From Alphaproteobacteria bacterium (GTDB lineage: Bacteria > Pseudomonadota > Alphaproteobacteria > Micropepsales > Micropepsaceae): a stretch of 64,000 bases of DNA. Location of the stretch: the NCBI GenBank assembly GCA_015654635.1, contig JAATGP010000019.1:35232-99231 (forward strand), given 5' to 3'. Each line of letters opens with the position of its first letter. The stretch's first letter is position 1. A program made the position numbers and the translations under genes. The notes below the pieces were generated by a model. It was not told the DNA's origin. It did no database searches and saw only the letters and a program-made list of their open reading frames with translations. This document shows positions 19,387 to 29,307 of the stretch, in pieces.

Positions 19387-20169
19387 TCAGCCGAAGCGGC
19401 CGGTGATGTACTGCTCCGTCTTTTTGTTGGAGGGCGCGGTGAAGACCTTTTCCGTCACATCGAACTCAACCAGCTCGCCGAGATACATGAAGGCGGTGAA
19501 GTCCGAGGTCCGCGAGGCCTGCTGCATATTATGGGTGACGATGACGATGGTGTAGTCCTTCACCAGCTCGTCGATCAGCTCTTCGATCTTGGCGGTGGAG
19601 ATCGGATCAAGCGCCGAGCAGGGCTCGTCGAGCAGGATCACTTCCGGCCGCGTTGCCACAGTGCGGGCGATGCAGAGGCGCTGCTGCTGGCCGCCCGAGA
19701 GCGACAGACCGGATTCCTTAAGCTTGTCCTTGACCTCGCCCCAAATGGCGGCGCGTTGCAAAGCATCTTCGACCCGGCCCTCCAGCTCCGAGCGCGGCAG
19801 CCGCTCGTAAAGCTTGATACCGAAGGCGATATTGTCCCAGATCGTCATGGGAAACGGGGTCGGCTTCTGGAACACCATGCCGACGCGGGCCCGCAGAAGA
19901 TTCAGATCCTGCTTGGTGGTGAGAATGTTTTCGCCATCGAGCAGCACTTCGCCTTCGGCCCGCTGGTTCGGGTAAAGCTCGTAGATCCGGTTTAGAATGC
20001 GCAGCAGGGTGGACTTGCCACAACCTGACGGGCCGATGAAGGCCGTCACCTTCTTCTCGTAGAGCGGCACGTTGACGTTCTTCAGCGCCTTGGTGGCCCC
20101 GTAATAGAACGACAGGTCTTTGACTTCGAGTTTGGCTTTGTCCTGTGCGGCGTTCATGTCTGGGCTCAC
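19387..20169 (-). CDS. pstB: Phosphate ABC transporter ATP-binding protein
   Basis: ATPase of the high-affinity phosphate importer PstSCAB. The 260 residues contain Walker [10 protein letters not shown] (46-54), the Q-loop [11 protein letters not shown], signature LSGGQQQRL and Walker [15 protein letters not shown], all PstB-specific variants. GTG at 20169 overlaps the pstA stop by four bases; an ATG at 20157 would start [10 protein letters not shown]. It is the last gene of the pstCAB run; phoU, which often follows, is absent. Confidence 0.96.
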   Translation of the reverse strand: MSPDMNAAQDKAKLEVKDLSFYYGATKALKNVNVPLYEKKVTAFIGPSGCGKSTLLRILNRIYELYPNQRAEGEVLLDGENILTTKQDLNLLRARVGMVFQKPTPFPMTIWDNIAFGIKLYERLPRSELEGRVEDALQRAAIWGEVKDKLKESGLSLSGGQQQRLCIARTVATRPEVILLDEPCSALDPISTAKIEELIDELVKDYTIVIVTHNMQQASRTSDFTAFMYLGELVEFDVTEKVFTAPSNKKTEQYITGRFG

Positions 20170-21017
20170 TGCTTCTTGGAAGACTCAAGGAGGCGGGCGA
20201 TGATGCTGAGGCTCAGCACCGCGATGGTAATCAGGAGTGCGCCCGCCCAGGCGAGATTGTGCCAATCCTCATAAGGAGACATGGCGAAGTTGTAGATCAT
20301 CACCGGCAGGCTCGCGATCGGGCCACCGAGATGGGTGCTCCAGAACTGGTTCGACAAAACGGTGAGAAGAAGCGGCGCGGTTTCACCCGAAATGCGCGCC
20401 ACCGCCAGAAGAATACCGGTGACGATACCGGCGCGTGCCGCCCGCCATGTCACCGCTCTGATGATCACGGCCCGGGGGGCGCCCAAAGCGGCGGCGGCTT
20501 CGCGCAGGCCGTTGGGCACCAAAAGCAGCATGTTCTCGGTCGTGCGCACCACCACGGGGATGACGATGACCGTCAAGGCCGCCGCGCCGGCCCAGCCGGA
20601 GAAGGTGTGGGTGGTCGCCACCACCACGACATAGATGAAAAGGCCGATCAGGATCGACGGCGCCGACAGCAGAATGTCGTTGATGAAGCGCACCACATCG
20701 GAGACGCGCGAATAACGGCCATATTCGGCAATATAGGTGCCGGCCAAAAGGCCAATCGGCGTGCCCGCCGCAACCGCTATGAGGCTCATCACCACGCTGC
20801 CGAAAATGGCGTTGGCGAGACCTCCATCTTGCCCCGGCGGTGGCGTCATCTCGGTGAAGACCTTGAGCGAGATGCCCGAAAAACCGTGGTAGAACAGCGA
20901 AGAAAGAATCAAGGCCAGCCAGATCAGGCCGAACACAGCCGCTAGGGTGGACAGCACCAGAAAGTAGGCGTTGCTGCGCATGCGCCCGTTATAGATGCGC
21001 TTGTTGATGGTGATCAT
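20166..21017 (-). CDS. pstA: Phosphate ABC transporter permease PstA
   Basis: Membrane permease of 283 residues with about six hydrophobic segments. The EAA loop needed to contact PstB is visible as [20 protein letters not shown]. It also has the phosphate-permease [12 protein letters not shown] region. Start and stop overlap pstC and pstB by four bases each, so the three subunits are translated as a coupled set. Confidence 0.95.
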   Translation of the reverse strand: MITINKRIYNGRMRSNAYFLVLSTLAAVFGLIWLALILSSLFYHGFSGISLKVFTEMTPPPGQDGGLANAIFGSVVMSLIAVAAGTPIGLLAGTYIAEYGRYSRVSDVVRFINDILLSAPSILIGLFIYVVVVATTHTFSGWAGAAALTVIVIPVVVRTTENMLLLVPNGLREAAAALGAPRAVIIRAVTWRAARAGIVTGILLAVARISGETAPLLLTVLSNQFWSTHLGGPIASLPVMIYNFAMSPYEDWHNLAWAGALLITIAVLSLSIIARLLESSKKQ

Positions 21018-22009
21018 CCCGACACGCCCCCGGCCCGCTTGTGCAGGATACGCAGCATGATTTGCGCGCAGGCAAGCACCACAAAGCTGATGAAAAACAG
21101 AATGAGGCCCTCTTCGATCAGCGCCGAATGATAGATGTCACCGACCGATTCGGTGAATTCATTGGCGATGGTGGCCGAGATCGTGGTGCCGGGCGAGAAA
21201 ACCGAGCTGTGAATTCTGTGTGAGTTGCCGATAACGAAGGTGACCGCCATGGTCTCGCCCAACGCCCGGCCAAGTGCCAGCATGGCGCCGCCCACGACAC
21301 CGGTGCGGCTGAAGGGCAGGACCACGTTCCAGACCACTTCCGAGGTGGTGCAGCCCAGGGCGTAGGCCGATTCCTTCAACTGCCCCGGCACGGTATCGAA
21401 GACGTCGCGGGTCACCGCCGAAATGAACGGAATGATCATAATGGAAAGAATGAAAGAGGCCGTGAAAATGCCGATGCCGTAAGGTGGCCCCGCGAAGATG
21501 GTTTGCAGGACGGGAATGTCGGCGCAGGCATCGATGATCCACGGCTGGATGTGCTCCTGGAAATAGGGCGCAAAGGTGAAGAGGCCCCAGATGCCGTAAA
21601 CGATCGAAGGAATGCCGGCCAGCAGCTCGATGGCAATGCCGATCGGGCGGCGCAGCGGCAAGGGGCAAATCTCGGTGAGGAAGATGGCGATACCGATGCC
21701 GACCGGAACCGCCAGGCCCATCGCCAGGAAGGACGTAATCAGCGTGCCATAGATGGAAGCCAGGGCGCCGAATTTGTCGGTCACCGGATTCCAGGCCTCG
21801 GAGGTCAGGAAGCTCCAGCCGGAGGCGCTGATGGAGATCAACGCCCCGCCCGTGATCGCCGCCATCATGCCCGCGAACAAAATGACGATCAGTGCCGCCG
21901 CGGCGAAGCTGATAGCCCGAAAGCGGGCATCGCCGGCGCCGCCGCGCTTGACCGCCCTTACCTTGATTTCAGAGACGCTCATGGTTGTCTTCAATGCGAT
22001 TTCGGCCAT
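21014..22009 (-). CDS. pstC: Phosphate ABC transporter permease PstC
   Basis: Membrane permease of 331 residues and PstA partner. It has about six to seven hydrophobic segments, [16 protein letters not shown] and the EAA-type loop [21 protein letters not shown] followed by [18 protein letters not shown], both diagnostic of PstC. ATG at 22009 or 21982 (MSVSEIKV) may be used. No pstS lies upstream; the next gene is a divergent hybrid kinase, so the binding protein must be elsewhere. Confidence 0.95.
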   Translation of the reverse strand: MAEIALKTTMSVSEIKVRAVKRGGAGDARFRAISFAAAALIVILFAGMMAAITGGALISISASGWSFLTSEAWNPVTDKFGALASIYGTLITSFLAMGLAVPVGIGIAIFLTEICPLPLRRPIGIAIELLAGIPSIVYGIWGLFTFAPYFQEHIQPWIIDACADIPVLQTIFAGPPYGIGIFTASFILSIMIIPFISAVTRDVFDTVPGQLKESAYALGCTTSEVVWNVVLPFSRTGVVGGAMLALGRALGETMAVTFVIGNSHRIHSSVFSPGTTISATIANEFTESVGDIYHSALIEEGLILFFISFVVLACAQIMLRILHKRAGGVSG

Positions 22010-22361
22010 CCTGCGCCTGATCCTGTCTCATGTGGCAGCAATAAGCAGCGTATAATCCCTGCTGCAGCTGTCACACCGGCCTCCCAGCCGGACGAATCCC
22101 TTAAGAGCCCCGGCACACCCCCTTATTGCCGAGGGCCTCGCGAGAACCTCTTAACTGCCCGGGACCCCCATCACGTCCGGCATTGGTGCAACGTGCATCA
22201 CAGTTATGCGAAGGTTTTGTGACGCGCAGGCGCTCATGCGCCGAAATGCTTTGCTTTTGCGACGTTAAACCCTTGAACGGTGTTCGTTATTTCGATTCCG
22301 AGGGAACCTCTTAAAGGTTCTGAAACGCTATCTGCGGCTTAGTGAGCAGGGAAAGGGATGC
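22010..22361. other. 352-base divergent intergenic region between pstC and the hybrid kinase
   Basis: No gene or RNA is evident. It holds a GAACCTCTTAA motif twice (around 22132 and 22304). The second copy forms an inverted repeat, GAACCT-cttaa-AGGTTC (22304-22320). A short GGCGC-tcat-GCGCC hairpin lies at 22229-22242. A lone half of a Pho-box-like sequence occurs near 22070, but no complete direct repeat is present, so phosphate control by PhoB is not demonstrated. GGGAAAGGG before 22358 serves as ribosome-binding site for the kinase. Confidence 0.5.
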
Positions 22362-24581
22362 ATGGCCCTGCGCAAATTACGAGCATTTTTCGGCTTCGCG
22401 GCGCTGACTCTGCTGATCGCTGCGCTCTGCGATGTTGCCTTGCATGGGCGGCTGCAGCTGTTTTCGCCCCCAGTGTTTGGCGTGCTTTTGGGCGTTGTTC
22501 TCGTCTACATCCTGCATGGCTTGATCGAGCAGCGCCACCAGAACGAATTCACCGATCAGCAAACCGCAAAATTGATGGCCTTTGCCGCAAGGCTGGAGAA
22601 CTCCTTGGCCGCCGCGTCCGCCATGAATGCGAGGCTCAACCAGAGCGAGACCCGTTACAAAGGCCTGGTCGATGCCCAGGGCGATGCAATCTTCCGCCGG
22701 GGCGGGGATTCCACCCTGACCTACGGCAATGACGCCTTTTTCCGCCTCTTCGGCCTCAACCCGCAGAGTGCCCTCGGCAAGCCCTTTGCCCCGGAACTGC
22801 ATGCCGAAAGCCGCTCGGCCATGTTCGGCAGTTTTGCCGGGCTCGATCGCGGCCACACGCGCGTGCGCTACGATCAATATGTGCGCACGGCTTATGGCTG
22901 GCGCTGGCTGGCCTGGGAAGATTATGCCCTGCGTGACAGCCTTGGGCGGCTGCTCGAAGTGCAAAGTGTCGGGCGCGACATCACCGAACGCAAAGCCCTA
23001 GAAGAAGCGCTGACCGAAGCCCGCGACAAGGCCGAAGCGGCGAGCCGCGCCAAATCCGGCTTTCTCGCCACCATGAGCCATGAAATCCGCACCCCGATGA
23101 ACGGCGTCCTCGGCATGGCGCGGCTGCTGCTCGAAACCGAACTGCGCCCGGAACAGCGCACCTATGCCGAAGCCATCAAACAATCCGGCGAGACGCTTCT
23201 CACGCTCATCGGCGATATTCTGGATTTCTCCAAGATCGAGTCCGGCAATCTCAGCCTGGAAGAAGAAAGCGCTGAAATCCGCCCCTTGATCGAAGGGGTT
23301 TGCGAACTCTTGGGCACGCGAGCGCATAGCAAGGGGATCGAGCTGGTTTCGGTGGCCGCGCCGAATGTACCGGCATCCGTGCGTTCGGATCGCATGCGGC
23401 TGAAGCAGATTTTGATCAATCTGGTCGGCAATGCGGTGAAATTCACCGAGCGCGGCGGTGTGTGCCTCTCGGTCGATATGCTGGCCGGCGAGCGCAGCAC
23501 TTTGCGCTTCTGCGTGCGGGATACCGGTATCGGCGTGCCGGAAAACAAGCGCAAAGAAATCTTCGAGGAATTCGTCCAAGCCGATTCCAGCCAGGGGCGC
23601 AAATTCGAAGGCACCGGTCTTGGCCTTGCCATTTCGCGCCGTCTGGTGGCGGCCATGGGCGGCGAAATCGGACTCGAGCCGGTGCCGGAAGGCGGCAGCA
23701 TTTTCTGGTTCACGATTCCCGCCACCGGTGCACTGGCGCCGCCAGACTATGCCTCGGCCTTGGCGGGCAAACGCATCGCTGTGTTGTCGCGTAACACCGT
23801 GCTGCGCGACGGCATTCTGGCGCAGTTGCAAAGCGCCGGTGCCACGCTGACGGCATTGACCGAAGAAGGTTTGCGCAGCGCCGATGTCATGCTGGTCGAT
23901 GCCGGCACTGAAGCCGAGCCCGCGCCCATCGCGCCGCCTATCCCCATTATTCCAGCCTATCTGCTGCTTTCCCAAGCCGCCCGCGCCGCGGCAGCCGATG
24001 TGAAGACGGTGGGCTTTGCCGGTTATCTGATCAAACCGGTGCGCCAGACGACACTGGTGACCTGGCTCGGCGATCAGCGGCCGCACGATGAACCGCTGCC
24101 GCTGCTGCCGGAACGCCCCACGCTAGCGGAGGCCGGTTGCCATGTGCTGCTGGTGGAGGACAACCCCATCAACGCGCTGCTCACCAGGGAATTGCTGCGC
24201 CGCCGCGGCCATAGTTTCGTCGTCGTGGCGAGCGGCGAGGCCGCGCTGGAGGCCATGGAGGAGGCCAACGAACAGGGACGTTTCGATCTCATCCTCACCG
24301 ATATTCATATGCCGGGTATGGGCGGTATCGAAGCCACCAAGGCGATCCGGGCGCTGGAGGAGCGGCTGGGGCGGACGCGCACGCCGATCATCGCGCTCAC
24401 CGCCGATGTGCTCGAAACCGGACGGCGGGCTTGCCGTGAGGCGGGTATGGATGGTTTTCTCACCAAACCCGTCGAACCATCACAGCTGGACGCTATGTTT
24501 GCAGCCTTTTTCCCCGCGCGTTTCCCCGATCACGCCATACGGCAATCGACCGGCCAATCCTCTGGCCGCTCCGTGGCATGA
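22362..24581 (+). CDS. Hybrid sensor histidine kinase with PAS, kinase and two receiver modules
   Basis: A 739-residue membrane kinase. Order: two membrane helices (about 8-26, 37-54), a PAS domain (about 95-210), HisKA with phospho-histidine H240 in [16 protein letters not shown], HATPase with [11 protein letters not shown] and [11 protein letters not shown], then a degenerate receiver-like region (about 468-578). A canonical receiver (593-720) ends it, with [14 protein letters not shown] and phospho-acceptor D647 in [13 protein letters not shown]. The first receiver lacks the acceptor Asp context. It is transcribed away from pstCAB and overlaps the next gene by four bases. It does not look like PhoR; its signal is unknown. 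Confidence 0.9.
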   Translation: MALRKLRAFFGFAALTLLIAALCDVALHGRLQLFSPPVFGVLLGVVLVYILHGLIEQRHQNEFTDQQTAKLMAFAARLENSLAAASAMNARLNQSETRYKGLVDAQGDAIFRRGGDSTLTYGNDAFFRLFGLNPQSALGKPFAPELHAESRSAMFGSFAGLDRGHTRVRYDQYVRTAYGWRWLAWEDYALRDSLGRLLEVQSVGRDITERKALEEALTEARDKAEAASRAKSGFLATMSHEIRTPMNGVLGMARLLLETELRPEQRTYAEAIKQSGETLLTLIGDILDFSKIESGNLSLEEESAEIRPLIEGVCELLGTRAHSKGIELVSVAAPNVPASVRSDRMRLKQILINLVGNAVKFTERGGVCLSVDMLAGERSTLRFCVRDTGIGVPENKRKEIFEEFVQADSSQGRKFEGTGLGLAISRRLVAAMGGEIGLEPVPEGGSIFWFTIPATGALAPPDYASALAGKRIAVLSRNTVLRDGILAQLQSAGATLTALTEEGLRSADVMLVDAGTEAEPAPIAPPIPIIPAYLLLSQAARAAAADVKTVGFAGYLIKPVRQTTLVTWLGDQRPHDEPLPLLPERPTLAEAGCHVLLVEDNPINALLTRELLRRRGHSFVVVASGEAALEAMEEANEQGRFDLILTDIHMPGMGGIEATKAIRALEERLGRTRTPIIALTADVLETGRRACREAGMDGFLTKPVEPSQLDAMFAAFFPARFPDHAIRQSTGQSSGRSVA

Positions 24582-25888
24582 GCAAGCCCCATTCGCTTGG
24601 CGTTTATTTGGAACGCAAGAGCCTCGTCATGCTCGGCCTCGGTTTCTCTTCGGGGCTGCCGTTTATGCTGGTCGCCAACACGCTGGGTTATTGGCTGCGC
24701 GATGAAGGCACCTCACTGGCCGCCATCGGTTTCATCACCTGGTGCGGCCTTGCCTGGACCTTCAAATTTCTTTGGGCCCCGCTGATCGACCGCACCAGCG
24801 CACCGTTTTTGACGATCTTCGGGCGGCGGCGCAGTTGGATGCTGCTCACCCAAACCATCATCGGCGCCGGGCTGATGGCGATGGGCGTGATCGGCATCAG
24901 CCACGGGCTGGTGGTGCTCGGCATTCTGGCGGTGAGCGTGGCCGCCGCGGGCGCGACCCAGGATGTGGTGGTCGACGCCTGGCGCATCGAGACGGCCAGT
25001 GACACGGAAGAATTGGGGGTGCTGACCTCCTGCTACACCTTCGGCTATCGCGGAGCACTGCTCGCCACCGAGGCCATCATCCTGATCGTGGCGACCCGGA
25101 TCGGCTGGAGCGCATCATACGTCTGCTATGGCGCTTTGGCGGGGATCGGCATCGCCGCCTGCCTGATCGGGGTGGAACCTGCCAAATCTCCGCAGGATAA
25201 GGACGCCGAAGCCCCGCTATGGACCGCACGCGGACTATTCGACGCCATCACAGGGCCGCTGATCCGCTTCTTCAAGACTTATGGCGCCATGGGGCTGTTG
25301 ATGTTGATCGCCATCAGCTGTTTTCAGGTTCCGAACTTCGTTATGGGGCCGATGGCCAATCCGCTCTACCATGATATCGGTCTCTCCAAGGATATGGTGG
25401 GCATGGTGCGCGGCAGCTTTGGCCTGGCCGCAGTGTTCGCGGGTGTCGCTATGGGTGGCTTTTTGTGCCTCAAGCTCGGTTCTATGCGGGCACTGATGCT
25501 GGGCGGGGCGGCGCAAATCCTCGGCACCATGCTTTATGCCGTGCTGCCCTATCACCACGACCCCATGACCTTTGCCGCGGTCATGGCCGCCGACAATTTC
25601 GGCATCGCGGTGGCGGGTGTCACACTTGTGACCTACATGTCGAGCCTGACGACCTTAGGCTATACCGCCACCCAGTACGCCCTGCTGAGCTCGGTCTATA
25701 CCGTGTTTGGCAAGTTCTTGAAGGGGTTTTCGGGGCTGGCGGTGCAATCCCTGGCGGTCGATTATGGCCTGATGAAGGCCTATGCCATCTTCTTTATCGG
25801 GGCAGGTTTGATTGGAATTCCGGCCATATTGTTGTTTGTCCTGCTTGCGTCACAGCGCCGCCCAGACGCCGCCACAAGTAAGGGTTAG
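24578..25888 (+). CDS. ampG: MFS permease of the AmpG type
   Basis: Inner-membrane transporter of 436 residues with about twelve hydrophobic segments. The AmpG pattern is visible at the start: MLGLGFSSGLPFMLVANTLG, then WAPLIDR and the loop FGRRRSWMLLTQ; mid-protein AAGATQDVVVDAWRIE is also typical. AmpG imports anhydro-muropeptides for cell-wall recycling and can influence beta-lactamase induction. Its ATG overlaps the hybrid kinase stop by four bases, an unexpected pairing suggesting co-expression. Substrate is by family only. Confidence 0.87.
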   Translation: MSKPHSLGVYLERKSLVMLGLGFSSGLPFMLVANTLGYWLRDEGTSLAAIGFITWCGLAWTFKFLWAPLIDRTSAPFLTIFGRRRSWMLLTQTIIGAGLMAMGVIGISHGLVVLGILAVSVAAAGATQDVVVDAWRIETASDTEELGVLTSCYTFGYRGALLATEAIILIVATRIGWSASYVCYGALAGIGIAACLIGVEPAKSPQDKDAEAPLWTARGLFDAITGPLIRFFKTYGAMGLLMLIAISCFQVPNFVMGPMANPLYHDIGLSKDMVGMVRGSFGLAAVFAGVAMGGFLCLKLGSMRALMLGGAAQILGTMLYAVLPYHHDPMTFAAVMAADNFGIAVAGVTLVTYMSSLTTLGYTATQYALLSSVYTVFGKFLKGFSGLAVQSLAVDYGLMKAYAIFFIGAGLIGIPAILLFVLLASQRRPDAATSKG

Positions 25889-25976
25889 CCCCGTTTGTCT
25901 TGTTCTCTTGGCTAGAGTAAAACCGTGTTTCCCTCGCAAGATGGCGCCCCTCAGCGCCTCTTAGGACGTGCTACCC

Positions 25977-26819
25977 ATGGTGAATATTCACGAGCCCGGT
26001 CTTCTGGAAGGGCGCTTGGCACAATGGCCGGTTTTGGCCGCCCAAGGCGCTTTGGAAGTTCGCTTGGCCGAAACCGACATGGAAGTAGAGGCCGCCCAGC
26101 GGCTGCGCTATCGCGTCTTTTATGAGGAAATGTCCGCGGTTCCCTCTCCTGCCATGCGGGACACGCGGCGCGATTTCGACCATTTCGACGATGTTTGCGA
26201 CCATCTTCTGGTGATCGATCGCGACGTCATCGACGACGACGGCCAGCCCGCCGTGATCGGCACCTACCGGATGATGCGCGATGTCGATGCGGCCCGCGCC
26301 GGCGGCTTCTACACCGAAAGCGAATACGACATCTCGCCCTTGCTGAAGGGCATGTCGCCCGGCACCACGCTCTTGGAACTGGGCCGCTCCTGCGTGCTCA
26401 AGGAATACCGCTCGCGCCCCGGTGCCATGCAGCTCTTATGGCGCGGGCTGATGGTCTACAACATCCGCTTTGCCACCGATGTGATGTTCGGCTGCGCCTC
26501 CTTCGCCGGGACCGACCCCAAGGCGATGGCGCTGCCGCTCTCCTATTTGTACCATTTCCATCTGGCCCCTGCGGAGATGCGGGTGCGGGCCAATCCCAAG
26601 CTCTATGTCGATATGAATCTGATGCCCAAAGAGGCCATCGATCCCAAAGAGGCGCTACGCACCTTGCCGCCCCTGATTAAGGGCTATGTGCGGGCAGGGG
26701 CTTTGATCGGCGATGGCGCGGTGATCGACAGGCAGTTCGGCACCACCGACGTCTTCATCTATTTCCCGGTCTCCAAACTCGACGACCGCTACCGCAGCCG
26801 CTTCGAGATGAAGCAATAG
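25977..26819 (+). CDS. OlsB-like ornithine/N-acyl amino acid acyltransferase (GNAT)
   Basis: Soluble acyltransferase of 280 residues in the OlsB/HlyA family that attaches a 3-hydroxy fatty acid to ornithine, the first step of ornithine-lipid synthesis. Diagnostic stretches are AQRLRYRVFYEEMSA, RDFDHFDDVCDHLLVID, LELGRSCVLKEYRSRPGAM, and FGCASFAGTDP followed by LSYLYHFHLAP. ATG at 25977 is preferred over GTG at 25968, which has no room for a ribosome-binding site. The partner OlsA could be the PlsC-like protein at 5571-6422. Ornithine as acceptor is inferred. Confidence 0.82.
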   Translation: MVNIHEPGLLEGRLAQWPVLAAQGALEVRLAETDMEVEAAQRLRYRVFYEEMSAVPSPAMRDTRRDFDHFDDVCDHLLVIDRDVIDDDGQPAVIGTYRMMRDVDAARAGGFYTESEYDISPLLKGMSPGTTLLELGRSCVLKEYRSRPGAMQLLWRGLMVYNIRFATDVMFGCASFAGTDPKAMALPLSYLYHFHLAPAEMRVRANPKLYVDMNLMPKEAIDPKEALRTLPPLIKGYVRAGALIGDGAVIDRQFGTTDVFIYFPVSKLDDRYRSRFEMKQ

Positions 26820-26825
26820 GGGTAA

Positions 26826-27001
26826 GTGCTTCGGGGCTCGCCGCCCCGATCACTGTCAATTCGTTGATGTCGTTTGTCGCGGCTCGCACCTCAGCATGAT
26901 GGGAGAGGTGTGCCGAAAAATCTCCCGTCATGCTGAGGCGCTCTGCGCGCTGAACCGGCAACGCGTGTGCACAAATGGCTACTCGCGGAGCCCCGAAGCA
27001 C
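26826..27001. repeat. REP-like composite palindrome, inverted-pair copy
   Basis: Two nested inverted repeats. The outer arms are exact: GTGCTTCGGGGCTC at 26826-26839 and its complement at 26988-27001. The inner arms are 17 bases with one mismatch: CCTCAGCATGATGGGAG at 26889-26905 and CTCCCGTCATGCTGAGG at 26922-26938, loop 16. A second, single-sided copy lies at 31682-31756. The right outer arm is inside the 3' end of gshB and encodes its last residues RASGL. It may also act as the transcription stop between the convergent OlsB-like gene and gshB. Confidence 0.8.
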
Positions 27002-27932
27002 GAAGTTCAATCGCATCCCAGATCAGCGCCGCGCCGTCGGGGCCGCCGAAACGCTTGATCTCTTGGATGCCGGTGGGCGAGGTGACGTTGATTTCGGTGA
27101 GGTAGTCGCCGATCACGTCAATGCCGGTGAAGATCAGCCCGCGCGCCTTCAGCTCCGGACCAATTGCGGCACAAATCTCAAGATCGCGGCCGGTCGGTTC
27201 CACTGCTTCGGGACGGCCGCCGACATGCATGTTGGAGCGCGCTTCGCCCTCCGCCGGAACGCGGTTGAGGGCGCCGGCATATTTCCCATCGACTAGAATG
27301 ATGCGCTTGTCGCCCTTGCGTACGGCGGGCAGATAGCGCTGCACCATGATCGGCTCGCGATAGAAATTGGTGAACATCTCAAGCAACGAGCCGAGGTTTT
27401 CGTCACCGGGCTGGACGCGGAAAACACCCGCCCCGCCATTACCGAACAGCGGCTTCAAAATGATGTCCTGATGCTCAGCACGGAAGGCGCGAATCTCGCT
27501 GGCATCCTCGGTGATCAGGGTCGGCGGCATCAGATCCTGAAAATGGGTGACGAAGAGTTTTTCGGGCGCGTTGCGTACCTCTTTGGGGTCGTTGACCACC
27601 AAGGTCTTGGGATGAAGCCGCTCCAGAAGATGGGTCGCGGTGATGTAGCCCATGTCGAAGGGCGGGTCCTGGCGCATCAAAATTACATCGAGCGTGGACA
27701 GATCGGTGCGGACCGCCTCGCCCAGGGTGAAATGATCGCCTGGGGTCGGACGCACACTGAGGGGGCGGATGGGGGCCGAAACCACCCCGTCGCGGAAGGC
27801 GAGCTGGCGGGGACCATAATAAAACAGCGTGTGGCCGCGGGCTTGGCCCTCCAGTGCCAGGGCAAAGGTCGAATCCGCCGCGATTTTGACGGTCTCGATG
27901 GGGTCCATCTGGATGGCGACGGTCAAGCTCAT
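26979..27932 (-). CDS. gshB: Glutathione synthetase
   Basis: ATP-grasp enzyme that joins gamma-glutamylcysteine and glycine. The 317 residues show the prokaryotic GSH synthetase start [41 protein letters not shown], and ATP-grasp elements [37 protein letters not shown] and [12 protein letters not shown]. Normal length. The last residues RASGLRE are encoded by an arm of the palindromic repeat at 26988-27001, suggesting the stop codon was moved by a repeat insertion. Upstream lie yraN and rsmI in the same direction, a frequent alphaproteobacterial order. Confidence 0.96.
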   Translation of the reverse strand: MSLTVAIQMDPIETVKIAADSTFALALEGQARGHTLFYYGPRQLAFRDGVVSAPIRPLSVRPTPGDHFTLGEAVRTDLSTLDVILMRQDPPFDMGYITATHLLERLHPKTLVVNDPKEVRNAPEKLFVTHFQDLMPPTLITEDASEIRAFRAEHQDIILKPLFGNGGAGVFRVQPGDENLGSLLEMFTNFYREPIMVQRYLPAVRKGDKRIILVDGKYAGALNRVPAEGEARSNMHVGGRPEAVEPTGRDLEICAAIGPELKARGLIFTGIDVIGDYLTEINVTSPTGIQEIKRFGGPDGAALIWDAIELRASGLRE

Positions 27933-27989
27933 GGTGGGTTTCCTTTGCGCGCCTCTTACATCGTCATTCTGGATGTCGGGTACAAGACC

Positions 27990-28364
27990 CTAAAGCACGT
28001 CTTCTTCCCGCCAGGCGCCGCGGATATGGCGGGGCAGGCGGCCCGGCAGCACGCTGATGCGGTCGAAGCGGTAGAGATGGGGCCGACCTGCCAGATAAAG
28101 CCCAGCGGCGCGGACGATGCGGCCCCGCTGACGGATGGTGATGGCCTCACTGGCCAAGTCCTCATCCGGGCGGGCTTTAACCTCGATGAAGCAGAGGAGG
28201 CCGAGGGGAGATTTGGCGATCAGATCGATTTCCCCGGCTTTGGTTTTCACCCGCCGCCCCAAGATGCGATAGCCTTTGCAGACGAGCAGCAGTACGGCGA
28301 GCAGCTCGCCGCGGCGGCCCCGCTTTTCGGACGCCTTACCCCTGATCTGCCGGATCTTCAGCAT
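27990..28364 (-). CDS. yraN: UPF0102 YraN-family protein
   Basis: Nuclease-fold protein of 124 residues from ATG 28364. It carries ASEKRGRRGELLAVLLL, the conserved GEIDLIAKS and CFIEVKARPDEDLASEAI, which together make the restriction-endonuclease-like core (E..D..ExK) of UPF0102. Biological role is unsettled. The frame is open further upstream, but that part overlaps rsmI and is not conserved in type. The start overlaps the rsmI 3' end by 29 bases. Confidence 0.9.
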   Translation of the reverse strand: MLKIRQIRGKASEKRGRRGELLAVLLLVCKGYRILGRRVKTKAGEIDLIAKSPLGLLCFIEVKARPDEDLASEAITIRQRGRIVRAAGLYLAGRPHLYRFDRISVLPGRLPRHIRGAWREEDVL

Positions 28365-29307
28365 CGTTTTTCTTTGCCAATGCCCTGGAATAGACCTCGC
28401 GGCGGGGAGCGTCGAGCATGGTGGAAACCAGATCCACAGCGGCGCGCACCGGCATGAAGGCAAGGGCCTGATCCAGCGCCGCATCGACCTTGGCGTAATC
28501 GGGGCCCTCATCGGTATGGCCACCCACCAGCAGCGTCACTTCACCCCTGGGCTGATCTTCCTCGGCATATTGGGCGGCGAGGCTGACAAGATCGCCGCGG
28601 CGGACTTCTTCATGCATTTTGGTGAGTTCCCGCGTCACCACGGCCGGGCGCGGACCCAGCACCGCCGCCATATCGGCAAGGCTTTCGGCCAGCCGCTGCG
28701 GTCCTTCAAAAAAAATCAACGTCGCGCGCAAGCCCTTGAGACCCGCCAGCTGGGTGCAGCGCTCGGCACTTTTGGGCGGCAAAAATCCGGCAAACAGGAA
28801 CCTGTCGGTGGGAAGGCCCGCCAGCGCCAACCCTGTCAGCGGCGCCGAAGCCCCCGGAATGGCATGGACGGGAAGGCCTTCCGCCACCGCCTCCCGTACC
28901 AGCTTGTAGCCGGGATCGGAAACCAGCGGGGTTCCGGCATCGCTGATGAGCGCGATGCGCTGGCCTTCACGCAATTTGGCCAGAAGGCGGGGACGCTCGC
29001 GGGGGGCATTGTGGTCGTTATAAGCGATCAAGGGCCGCGAAATACCGTAAATGGCAAGCAGCTTGGAGGAGACGCGGGTGTCTTCGGCGGCGATAAGATC
29101 GACCCCGCTGAGGACGTCGAGGCCGCGCAATGTGACATCCCTGGCATTGCCGATCGGTGTCGCGACAACATAAAGCCCTTGGGCTAAGGGCGACGCAGCC
29201 ACCTCTGCTGATGCGTTCAAAGCCTCCGCTGGCACGTTCAAAGATTGTCCCGGCGCTCCATTATGCTTAGGCTCGCCGCGTTGAGGAGCCCTCCATGTCT
29301 TTGTCAT
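28336..29307 (-). CDS. rsmI: 16S rRNA (cytidine1402-2'-O)-methyltransferase
   Basis: SAM-dependent tetrapyrrole-methylase-fold enzyme that 2'-O-methylates C1402 in the decoding centre. Family motifs are GLYVVATPIGNARDVTLRGLDVL, VDLIAAEDTRVSSKLL, ISDAGTPLVSDPGYKLV, and IPGASAPLTGLALAGLPTDRFLFAGFLP. From ATG 29307 it has 323 residues, with a roughly 40-residue N-terminal extension of low complexity. That start overlaps the divergent lipoprotein gene (start 29295) by 13 bases, so the true start may be an internal TTG or GTG nearer the conserved region. Confidence 0.92.
   Translation of the reverse strand: MTKTWRAPQRGEPKHNGAPGQSLNVPAEALNASAEVAASPLAQGLYVVATPIGNARDVTLRGLDVLSGVDLIAAEDTRVSSKLLAIYGISRPLIAYNDHNAPRERPRLLAKLREGQRIALISDAGTPLVSDPGYKLVREAVAEGLPVHAIPGASAPLTGLALAGLPTDRFLFAGFLPPKSAERCTQLAGLKGLRATLIFFEGPQRLAESLADMAAVLGPRPAVVTRELTKMHEEVRRGDLVSLAAQYAEEDQPRGEVTLLVGGHTDEGPDYAKVDAALDQALAFMPVRAAVDLVSTMLDAPRREVYSRALAKKNDAEDPADQG

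Noticed and set aside
22040..22100. Pho box upstream of pstC
   Set aside because: Only a single TGACAG-type half site is visible; the direct-repeat structure is missing.
22285..22300. TTCGATTCC resembling a tRNA T-loop
   Set aside because: No acceptor stem, anticodon arm or second stem can be drawn around it.
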